Part shown: positions 51,878 through 61,572 of the stretch, piece after piece
How the letters are laid out: every line of letters starts with the position of its first letter
Position numbering within the stretch: position 1 is the stretch's first letter
Source of the DNA: Cichorium intybus
Taxonomy: Eukaryota > Streptophyta > Magnoliopsida > Asterales > Asteraceae
Direction of reading: 5' to 3'
NCBI GenBank assembly: GCA_023525715.1
Contig: CM042013.1
Span: 72,136,994 to 72,200,993, forward strand
Length of the DNA: 64,000 nucleotides
The notes under the pieces: model-generated
The model's input: only the letters and a program-made list of their open reading frames with translations
Told to the model about the DNA's origin: nothing
Database searches by the model: none
Translations under genes and position numbers: made by a program

Positions 51878-51889
51878 TGGTATCAGAGA
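51878..51889 (+). promoter_or_regulatory. Primer-binding site of Copia-F
   Basis: TGGTATCAGAGA immediately after the LTR, eleven of twelve bases matching the tRNA-iMet complement. Confidence 0.8.
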
Positions 51890-51999
51890 TTTTCTCTCAA
51901 CTCTAATTCTCCTTTCTCTCTCGCTGTGATGGCTACCTCCTGCAACCCTTCTACTCGTCGCCTTCCCTCTACCTCATCTCCTTCTTCTCGATCCTAGCT

Positions 52000-53298
52000 A
52001 TGGCCGGCGAATATGGGACCACTCCAAAACCTAACGAAAATCTTAAACCCTACGCCATTACCAACATCAAAGCATTTGTTCCTCTCGTTCTTGATCTCAA
52101 CCAACTCAATTATGATGCATGGCGTATTCTTTTCACCACTTATTACAAGGCATATGGCGTATATGGTCATTTGGACGGCACCTCCAAGCCCACCGATGCT
52201 ACCCTTGTCGAATGGAGTAACTTGGATAACTTGGTTGCTATGTGGATCTACGGTACCCTCTCCCAATCTCTTCTCACTACGATTCTCAAAGATGGCTCCA
52301 CCGCTCACACCATATGGGTCTCACTTGAAAACCTCTTTCGCGACAACAAAGACACTCGGGCCATTGATCTTGAAGACGAGCTTCATTCTATGACTCTTGG
52401 TGATCGCTCCATCACCGATCTTTCCACAAAAGTGACCCAAATCGCCGACTTGTTGGCAAATATCGGCTCACCCATGGCGGAGAAAACCCTTGTCACTTAC
52501 CTCCTCAATGCAATCTCTCCCAAGTTTGATAATGTCGCCACTTTTATCCGGCATTCGGATCCGCTTCCTTCATTTCTCAAAGCTCGGTCGATGCTCATAT
52601 TGGAGGAACGAAAGTCCCACCGTGCAACCTCATCTCCCGCTGCCCATGATGATCACTCATCCTCGCCTACGGTCCTTCACGTGGGCTCCCAATCTCAGCC
52701 TCAGGAGAACCGGTCGAAGAACAACAACCGGCGACATCCTTCCAAAGACAGCCGCCGCCAGCCATCCACCGATCAACAGCGCCGCCCTCAGCAGTCCTCT
52801 CCTGCCGCCGTTGTCCCGCCTTGGTCGCCATATGGGTGGCCCATGCCACCATGGGCTATGCCTTGGCCCTCGCAGCCCTCCTGGCTCGCTCCTCCTTCGG
52901 CCCACAGGCCCCACCGTGGCTCCACCAACCGGCAGCAGCCGGGTATCCTTGGCAGCGCACCGTTCACGCTGCCATATCAGCCCCCTGCCGCCCTTCACGC
53001 TGCTTCTGTCACCTCTTCACCAACCGACATGGCCCCGTGGTAATGGTTTCCTCTGGTCTCGCAAGATCAGCCCACGGACTTGACTCAAGCTTTCAACGCC
53101 ATGTCCGTCTCCGACTCTCCCGATCACACGTGGTATATGGATTAGGGGCTACAAATCACATCGCCTCGGACACAGGTATACTCACTTCCATTTCCAATTC
53201 GGGTCATTTACGTTCTATTCTTGTTGGCAATGGTTCACCCATACTTGTTACACATGCTGGTCATACCATCCTTTATAGCCGTCACCGACCCTTATATC
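52000..53298 (+). pseudogene. Copia-F gag and protease, first part
   Basis: The ATG at 52000 opens MAGEYGTTPKPNENLKPYA. The Gag core follows (NYDAWRILFTTYYKAYG, LEDELHSMTLGDRSITDL, ARSMLILEERKSH), then a Pro/Gln/Arg-rich tail with no clear zinc knuckle. A TAA at 53041-53043 stops the frame after DMAPW. The protease active site is damaged: WYMD is followed by TAG because one base of the expected Ser codon of D-S-G is missing (53142-53145), and the frame continues as GATNHIASDTG. The frame reaches LYSRHRPLYL at the Gypsy-G junction. Confidence 0.88.
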
Positions 53299-54760
53299 TG
53301 TAACGCCCCAATTCCAAAATTAATAAAATTTATTTATTATCAAGATTCCAATAAAATATTTCTTCCAAAAAGTAAATCTGTTTGACATATTTATTAAACC
53401 AACAGCGGAAACATTTGAAAATCATACATAATTCTTTAAAATCAATCTCTTGTATGCGATGCGCCGCCTTCACGCCTTGCCCTTCCCTTTGTCCTTTGAA
53501 TTACCTGAAATGTTATAAAATCAACGGGTAAGCTTAAAGCTTAGTGAGTCCACAAATTACCATACATGCCCACACATTAAACAACCCGTCCTCGAGAACA
53601 ACCCGACCCTACCCGCCATACAACAGCTACGGGCGTCCATCATACAACAACTATGGACACGGGAAGGTTCTACCCATCATACAATAGCTATGGGTTCCCG
53701 GTTATGGCCCAGCCCATCATACAACAGCTATGGGACAAGGCAATAGTCCAACTCGCCATACAACAGCTACGAGGGGACACGCATCAGTACTGAGCCCAAC
53801 AACAAATAACCACAGATATAGAGCAAATCATATAACTGTAAACAACACACAAGATGCCTAACATGCAACATCATATAGTAAGGTGAGGATACTCACCTGA
53901 TTCGAAACCGCACAGATATTCTCTAATATCCCCACTTAGCTCGTCCACACACCTAAATCCCACACACATACAACATATCAATTACTGACCAGGCTCTTAC
54001 AAACCTGCCTAAAGGTTAGACTCATTATTTGCCATCAAACCGTGGTCAAAACTAAATTTCTGGTCAAACAGTCGCTCGCCGCGGCATGGCTCCTCGCCCT
54101 ACGCGCCGCGGCTACCATTGCACAATTACGGGGTTTCAGCCGAGTCCGCGCTGCTGACTTAGCCAGTCCGCGTCGCGGCTCGTAACATTCCAAAATGTTT
54201 TTCAGCGATTATCAGTACATCAGTCGGCTAGGGTTCCTTTCTACACCCTTCCTGGGATCAGAAACTACCCTAAGGTCACTTCCTTATGGACATGCAAGTC
54301 CATGCATGTCCTTGGTTCAAACCCTAAGTGCTACAAATCGTCTAAAGCTACAAACCAACTGGTAACACCATATGACGGGATAAAAAGGAAAGTCAGAAGA
54401 GTAAATCTTCTTACCTTACTTCTGAAGGGCGGAGTGATGCCCAAGATCCGTCCTAAACCTTCTCCCGCGTTGGATCTCCTTCTTCTAATCTCCCAAAACC
54501 TTCAACGCCTCGAGACCAAAGAGTATCTGCCGAAACCAGACACCTCTACTCTAGAAACTCCCCAAAAACATGAACCCTACGGCTGGGTCCCTTTATATAG
54601 GCGTTTAAATCCGAATTATGGTTTTTCACTTTAGAGGCGCACCGCGTCGCGGGTTCTTTAGAAACGCGCCGCGCGTACAAATCCTACGCGATTCTAGATT
54701 CTTCCAAAAAGTCGCACCGCGGACTCCTTCGAGCCGCGACTCGGCGGAACGGGTCTTACA
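53299..54760 (-). mobile_element. 3' LTR of Gypsy-G
   Basis: 1462 bp. On the minus strand it has a TATA-like CTATATAAAG at 54591-54600. Inside are a short repeat array based on catacaacagctatggg (53600-53780) and GC-rich clusters with GCCGCGGC and GCGCCGCGCG words (54075-54180, 54630-54750). It differs from the 5' LTR at a low percentage of sites by eye. Confidence 0.92.
53600..53780. repeat. Short repeat array in Gypsy-G 3' LTR
   Basis: Five units containing ccat(c)atacaa(c/t)agctatggg with variation, also at 60410-60590 in the other LTR. Similar in position and kind to the array in Gypsy-A. Confidence 0.75.
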
Positions 54761-57700
54761 ATTCTCCCCCACTTAACTGGATTTCGTCCCCGAAATCCGT
54801 GCCGGTAAATAATTCTTTATAATGCCTCCGCATTTCCTCCTCCGGTTCCCAAGTCCATTCGGACCCTTTTCGATGCTGCCACTGAACCTTCACTAATCCT
54901 ATTGTTTTATTCTGCAAAGTCTTTATCTTCTTTTCAATGATGGCAATTGGTCGCTCCACATAGTTTAGGCGTTCATCTAATTGAATATCCTCCAAAGGTA
55001 CTATTGTAGATTCCTCAGTAACGTATTTTCTGAGCTGCGAAACGTGGAACGTGTCGTGAATCTGACTAAGCTGCTCGGGCAGCTCCAACGGGTAACCTAC
55101 CTCACCTACACAGGCGACAATTCGATATGGTCCAATGTACCTAAGGCCAAGCTTTCCTCGCTTCCTAAAACGAATAACTCCCTTCCAAGGTGACACCTTT
55201 AGAAGAACATAATCCCCAACTTGAAACTCGAGATCGGACCGTCGCCTATCCGCATAACTTTTCTGTCGGCTTTGAGCGGTTAACAATCTCTCCTGAACCT
55301 TCTGAATTAACTCAGTTGTCTTGAGCACTACCTCTGTACTACCCAATACATGCTGGCCAACCTCGCCCCAGCAAATAGGTGTCCGACATTTTCTTCCATA
55401 TAACATTTCAAAGGGAGCTCTGCCAATGCTCGCGTGATAACTGTTATTGTAAGAAAACTCAGCTAAAGGGAGATGGGAATCCCAACTCCTGCCAAAATCG
55501 ATGACACATGCCCTAAGCATATCCTCCAGCGTTTGAATCGTCCTTTCACTCTGCCCATCCGTCTGAGGATGATATGCTGTGATGAAATGAAGGCGAGTGC
55601 CTAATTCCTCATGAAACTTCTTCCAAAACCTAGACGTAAACCGGACATCCCGGTCGGATATCACCGAGACCGGTATACCATGCCGAGAGATAATCTCATC
55701 TAGGAAGACCTTAGCCAATTCCTTTGCAGAGTAAGTCTCTTGGATGGGGAGGAAATGAGCACTTTTGGTCAACCTATCCACGATAACCCAAATAGTGTCC
55801 ATATGTCGAGGGGTTCTTGGCAACTTCGTGATGAAATCCATTGTGATATGCTCCCATTTCCATTCTGGGATCTCAAGAGGCTGCAATCTACCATGAGGCC
55901 GTTGGTGCTCGGCCTTGACCCTACGACAGGTCATGCATCTTTCGACAAACTCAGCTACTTCCCTCTTCATGCCTGGCCACCAATAATATTCGCGCAGATC
56001 CCTATACATTTTAGTTGCTCCAGGGTGAATAGAGAACTTCGATTTATGTGCCTCCTCCAATAGGGTTTGACGAACCCCGCCCAGCTTCGGTACCCAAATT
56101 CTCTCATGGCAAGTTAACAAATCCCTACTATCTTTGACCATAGCTGCCAACTGACTCACAATCCTCTCACTTTTCTGATTCTCGCTCTTGCTTGCTTCCA
56201 CCTGGGCTTTCCTAATCAGCTCAAGCAGCGGTGTCACAATTGTCATCCTTAGACAAACGCCCCGAAGGGGTGCACTCGAAGCCTTACGACTTAACGCATC
56301 CGCTACCACATTGGCCTTTCCAGGGTGGTAGTGTATCTCACAATCATAGTCTTTTAATACATCCAACCATCTTCTCTGTCTCATATTGAGGTTTGCCTGG
56401 TCCATCAGGTACTTCAAACTCTTGTGGTCCGTGAAAATGGTGCACTTCACTCCATACAAATAGTGTCTCCAAATCTTAAGAGCGAAGACCACCGCTCCCA
56501 ATTCCAAATCATGAGTAGGGTAGTTAGTTTCATGGGGCTTCAACTGTCGCGAGGCGTAAGCAATCACCCTGCCTCGTTGCATCAAGACTGCCCCCAATCC
56601 CGAGATTGATGCATCGCAATAAACTACCATATCCTCCATGCCCTCAGGCAAGGTCAAAACTGGAGCTTCACACAATTTCCGCCGCAAAGTCTCAAAAGCT
56701 TGCTGCTGCTCCTCACCCCACCGAAAAGCAGCATTTTTCTTAGTTAGCCGGGTCAAAGGTACTGCAACCTTTGAGAAGTCTTGGATGAAACGACGATAAT
56801 AACCAGCTAGACCCAAGAAACTTCTAATCTCCGAGGGAGTCTTCGGAACCTCCCACCGCATCACGGCCTCCACCTTAGCCGGGTCTACCATGATTCCTTG
56901 CTCATTTACAATGTGACCCAAAAACTGAACCTCCCGTAGCCAAAAGTCACACTTGGATAATTTTGCATAAAGCTTCTCCTTCCTTAAGGTCTCATACTTC
57001 CTTTAAGTGTTGTTCATGTTGTTCCCTGCTCCGAGAGTAGACTAAGATGTCGTCAATGAAAACTATAACCAACCGATCCAACATCGGTCGACACATCCGA
57101 TTCATTAAGTCCATAAAAGCTGCAGGGGCATTGGTCAGTCCAAACGGCATCACTACAAACTCGAAGTGGCCGTACCTCGTTCGAAAAGCCGTTTTCGGGA
57201 TGTCTTCCTCCCGTACCCGCATTTGATGGTAACCTGACCGCAAATCAATTTTTGAAAACCATGAAGCGCCCTGCAGTTGGTCGAATAAGTCGTCGATGCG
57301 AGGCAATGGATATCGATTCTTCACCGTAAGCTTATTCAACTCACGATAATCTATGCACATCCTGTTGGAACCATCCTTCTTCTTAACAAACAAAATAGGC
57401 GCTCCCCTTGGCGAGCAACTGGGTCGAATAAATCCCTTATCTAATAATTCTCGAAGTTGAATAGACAACTCCAGCATCTCCGGAGGCGCAAGACGATACG
57501 GTGCTTTAGCTATCGGAGCTGCACCGGGAGTTAAGTCGATCTTAAATTCAACCTGTCTCTCTGGCGGCACGCCAGGCAGGTCCTCGGGAAAAACATCAGG
57601 AAAATCCCGAACCACTGGTATATCACCTGCTTTCTGCTGTGGCTTCCTTTCTCGTGTGTCTACAACATAAGCCACAAATCCCGAACCTCCATGCTGAAAA

Positions 57701-58109
57701 TGTCTGCGTGCCCTAGCAGCTGAACAGAAAACTGCTCCTCGATTCTTTCTCTCGCCCTGCACAACTAGCTCTCCCCCACTTGGGGTTTGAATCCACACTC
57801 GCTTGTTCTTACAATCGATCCATGATTCATGCTGACCCATCCAATCCATACCGATGATGACTCGGGAGTCACTCAACGGTATAGGGATGAGATCGATCGG
57901 AAATTTTATTCCTTGAATCACGACTTCGCATCCCCGATAAACACTAGTCGCTTGCACGGTTTTATCATCCGCAATTTCCACTTCTAACGGCTAATGAAGA
58001 GTTCCTAAAGCAATACCGAAACTCTTTCCCAACGCGGCAGACACAAAAGAATGACTAGCACCTGAATCAAATAGTGCAAAGGTAGGCGTAGAGTTGACTA
58101 AGAATGTTC
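54756..58109 (-). pseudogene. Gypsy-G pol: protease, RT, RNase H, integrase, chromodomain-like tail
   Basis: Read leftwards from the 3' edge of the intron-like segment. The protease site is FALFDSGASHSF. A TAG at 57991-57993 interrupts just before PLEVEIADD. RT follows with FVKKKDGSNRMCIDYRELN, FSKIDLRSGYHQ and the catalytic FIDDILVYS. A frameshift at about 56994 separates HLKEV from ETLRKEKLYAK. RNase H has YCDASISGLGAVL and TDHKSLKYL. The integrase finger is HPGATKMYRDLRE ... CMTCRRVKAEH, with core residues in TMDFITKLP, ISDRDVRFTS and QSERTIQTLED. The tail VKVQWQHRKGSEWTWEPEEEM is chromodomain-like and may steer integration to marked chromatin. The stop codon TAA is formed at 54756-54758 by LTR sequence. 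Confidence 0.92.
54761..54775 (-). promoter_or_regulatory. Polypurine tract of Gypsy-G
   Basis: AAGTGGGGGAGAAT on the minus strand next to the 3' LTR. It is also translated, as the end of the pol frame (SGGE). Confidence 0.85.
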
Positions 58110-58177
58110 CTAATCAAAGCATAATAGACATATTAATTACACACACCACAAACACGAGGCAAGTAAAGAAAGAGTAC
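58110..58177 (-). other. Intron-like GT...AG segment between gag and protease
   Basis: On the minus strand the 68-nt segment begins GTACTC, ends GATTAG, is about half T and about two thirds A+T. Its length is not a multiple of three; read through, it ends the Gag frame at a stop (58137-58139) after 13 extra residues. Removal joins the V-T-G codons of gag (58178 onward) to T-F-L-V-N before the protease, the conserved junction in related polyproteins, in phase 1. Splice boundaries, base composition and frame restoration all agree with a very short plant intron. No transcript evidence is available, and a chance insertion is the alternative. Confidence 0.6.
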
Positions 58178-59318
58178 CCGTGACGACGTCGGGCGCATCC
58201 TGTGCCTCCTCGGCGGTCATGACGAATGCTCGACCCTTGGTCTTAGGGGCTTCCCCTTTCCCCTGCCTACCATCGGTAGTCCGGAGTGTAGTGGGTGCCG
58301 GATTCTGAACCACTCCCTGAGTCAGACGGGGACATTGGGCCTCGAAGTGGCCTACCTGATTACAATTAAAACAAATCTTGACCTCTTGCTGACAATCTTT
58401 AGCATAGTGGCCCTCCTTTCCACACTTATGGCATATTAGCACCCAGCAACGCCCCTCGTGATTCCTTCCACATTTACCACACTTACCCTGGCTCCTTTGC
58501 CCTTGCTTTCCCTGATCTGCCCCTCGAAATTTCTTCGACACCTCCTGAGTCTGAGCAGGCGCCGGACGCTTCTGCTTTTGTTGGGTTTCCAGTTCCAACT
58601 CTCGGGCCCGAGCGGCCGCTATCATATCAGTAAGAGTTTGGTGCCTAGCAGCAGACACAAATTCCCGAATGTCTATGCGAAGCATCGCCATGTATCGTGT
58701 CATCCTCATGCGCTCGGTTGCCGCAAACTCTGGATAGAAGAGTGCCCGTTCATTAAACTTCTTGGTGATTTCCGTCACCGTCTCAGTAGTCTGGGTCAGA
58801 TTTAGGTATTCCTGCGCCAAGCGTTCCATTTCCACCTGTGGAACATACTCCAATTTGAATTGTTCCTTAAACTGCGGCCATGTAATGGCATCCAACTGAG
58901 CAGGAGTGAGATCTTTCGTTCGTATCTCCCACCAATCTTTCGCACCCTCTCTTAAAAGATTTGCCGCAAACGTTACCTTGGAGTTCTCATGACAGGAACA
59001 TGTGCGGAAAGCACCCTCCACTGTGGAAATCCACTGCATGCTAACAATCGGATCCCTACCCCCATCGAACATCGGAGGCGAACAAGCCGAAAAGTCCTTA
59101 TAACTTGCATCCCTAGCACGTGATGTGCCCTGAGTAGCCAGTCGTTCCTCGAGCATTGCCCATAACTCAGCCTTAATCGTACCAAAGAACTGAGGTATCG
59201 CAGCCAACACTTCTCGCGAAACCTCCTCCGCTATCAGGTTACGGAGATTCTCATTAGTCGGTCCTCCCCCACTTGAGGCACCCGCATCTGGTCCACCGTT
59301 ACTTCGAGTGACTGCCAT
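58178..59318 (-). CDS. Gypsy-G gag
   Basis: The ATG at 59318 opens MAVTRSNGGPDAGASSGG. About 380 codons are open to the intron-like boundary. The capsid core carries FDGGRDPIVSMQWIS, FAANLLREGAKDWWE, WPQFKEQF, YVPQVEMERLAQEY and FNERALFYPEF, the usual retrotransposon Gag phrasing. Three cysteine motifs follow: CGKCGRNHEGRC, CHKCGKEGHYAKDC and CFNCNQVGHFEAQC, zinc knuckles that would bind the element's RNA. Without splicing the protein ends 13 residues further on; with splicing it continues into protease. No lesion was seen inside it. Confidence 0.9.
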
Positions 59319-60090
59319 TCTAAAATGCGCAACAATTTCTAATATAAATACTCGGGTCACTCCTATCTACCCAACTACTTGACTTTCTAGGACTTTGGTT
59401 GACTACTCTTGACTCAAGCGTGAATCCTGTGCTTTCGGTAATACTGGCCTGGTACTACCTTCCACACCTATTCGCCCTTGTTCCAAGTTCGTCAATCATC
59501 CTCCTAAAATGTCACACACATACTAAACCATTTTCTATGACTCCTGCGGCCAGGCACCGTGGTGCCTAATCTTTTGATCTAACTCTCCATCTCACATGTG
59601 CCTAAGAGAACTACTGCTAATGTCGTCGAGTCGCATCACGGACGCACAGCCGTATACAATCGGGAATAAGATAGACGTTTGAATAACTGATCCTACCCTA
59701 GAGTCACAACCAAACCAGGAACAGCCAGTAAGGCCAGACCAAAAATTCTCAGGCTATCTTACCCTAATTGCATATAACCTACCAGCATTCACTAAGCAAT
59801 CCTAACGACAGTAGCATATAATTCCAAAGCAGCATATATGGCACATAATAGTCTATAGAGTATATTATCTAGGCAACTTCACATTCTAACACAATAAATT
59901 TTATCACATAACACAAACTTGGCATGGGTAACTGGGAATCACAAAACTTACTTGAGCTCGGCTGACGGTTCGCATCGCATCTTCTTTTACTTTAATTTAA
60001 CCTTCCAAAAACATTTTCTTAACAAAATCGCTCAGTCCTAAGTTTGAGTTTGGATTCCCAATACAGTTCATCCAAATCCCTCAAACCAAG
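59319..60090 (-). mobile_element. Gypsy-G untranslated leader
   Basis: About 770 bp between the primer site and the gag ATG with no meaningful ORF. It is expected to contain packaging and leader sequences. Confidence 0.6.
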
Positions 60091-60102
60091 GCTCTGATAC
60101 CA
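60091..60102 (-). promoter_or_regulatory. Primer-binding site of Gypsy-G (tRNA-iMet)
   Basis: TGGTATCAGAGC on the minus strand, three bases from the 5' LTR. Confidence 0.9.
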
Positions 60103-60105
60103 ATT

Positions 60106-61567
60106 TGTAACGCCCCAATTCCAAAATTTCTAAAATTTATTTATTATCAAGGTTCCAATAAAATATTTCTTCCAAAAAGTAAATCTGTTTGACATATTTA
60201 TTAAACCAACAGCGGAAACATTTGAAAATCATACATAATTCTTTAAAATAAATCTCTTGTATGCGATGCGCCGCCGTCACGCCTTGCCCTTCCCTTTGTC
60301 CTTTGAATTACCTGAAATGTTATAAAATCAACGGGTAAGCTTAAAGCTTAGTGAGTCCACAAATTACCATACATGCCCACACATTAAACAACCCGTCCTC
60401 GAGAACGACCCGACCCTACCCGCCATACAACAGCTACGGGCATCCATCATACAACAGCTATGGACACGAGAAGGTTCTACCCATCATACAACAGCTATGG
60501 GTTCCCGGTTATGGCCCAGCCCATCATACAACAGCTATGGGACAAGGCAATAGTCCAACTCGCCATACAACAGCTACGAGGGAACACGCATCAGTACTGA
60601 GCCCAACAACAAATAACCACAGATATAGAGCAAATCATATAACTGTAAACAATACACAAGATGCCTAACATGCAACATCATATAGTAAGGAGAGGATACT
60701 CACCTGATTCGAAACCGCACAGATATTCTCTAATATCCCCACTTAGCTCGTCCACACACCTAAATCCCACACACATACAACATATCAATTACTGACCAGG
60801 CTCCTACAAACCTGCCTAATGGTTAGACTCACTATTTTCCATCAAACCGTGGTCAAAACTAAATTTCTGGTCAAACAGTCGCTCGCCGCGGCGTGGCTCC
60901 TCGCCCTACGCGCCGCGGCTACCATTGCACAATTACGGGGTTTCAGCCGAGTCCGCGCCACTGACTTAGCCAGTCCGCGTCGCAGCACGTAACATTCCAA
61001 AATGTTTTTCAGCGATTATCAGTACATCAATCGGCTAGGGTTCCTTTCTACACCCTTCCTGGGATCAGAAACTACCCTAAGGTCACTTCCTTATGGACAT
61101 GCAAGTCCATGCATGTCCTTGGTTCAAACCCTAAGTGCTACAGATCGTCTAAAGCTACAAACCAACTGGTAACATCATATGACAGGATAAAAAGGAAAGT
61201 CAGAAGAGTAAATCTTCTTACCTTACTTCTGAAGGGCGGAGTGATGCCCAAGATCCGTCCTAAACCTTCTCCCGCGTTGGATCTCCTTCTTCTAATCTCC
61301 CAAAACCTTCAACGCCTCGAGACCAAAGAGTATCTGCCGAAACCAGACACCTCTACTCTAGAAACTCCCCAAAAACACAAACCCTAGGGCTGGGTCCCTT
61401 TATATAGGCGTTTAAATCCGAATTAGGGTTTTTCACTTTAGAGGCGCACCGCGTCGCAGGTTCTTTAGAACCGCGCCGCGCGTACAAATCCTACGCGATT
61501 CAAGATTCTTCCAAAAAGCCGCGGCGCGGACTCCTTCGGGCCGCGACTCGGCGGAACGGGTCTTACA
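60106..61567 (-). mobile_element. 5' LTR of Gypsy-G
   Basis: 1462 bp, the same length as the 3' LTR, with a TATA-like CTATATAAAG at 61398-61407 (minus) and the same repeat array (60410-60590). Confidence 0.92.
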
Positions 61568-61572
61568 ATATC

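Larger units (their letters stand above)
53299..61567 (-). mobile_element. Gypsy-G, full-length Ty3/gypsy chromovirus-like element
   Basis: 8269 bp with two LTRs of exactly 1462 bp, TG...CA ends, tRNA-iMet primer site, polypurine tract and a 5-bp target duplication. It encodes Gag with three zinc knuckles, then protease, RT, RNase H, integrase and a chromodomain-like tail. Disabling changes are one nonsense codon and one frameshift, plus an intron-like 68-nt segment between Gag and protease. It is inserted in reverse orientation in Copia-F. Confidence 0.95.
53294..61572. repeat. 5-bp target duplication of Gypsy-G (atatc)
   Basis: atatc at 53294-53298 and 61568-61572 borders Gypsy-G exactly. 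Without the insertion Copia-F reads on into HNVRITPKIIKNLISV, a standard copia phrase. Confidence 0.95.

Noticed and set aside
58137..58177. Programmed ribosomal frameshift between gag and pro of Gypsy-G
   Set aside because: About 68 nt with several stops separates the frames and no slippery overlap exists; frame joining requires removal of the segment, not a one-base slip.
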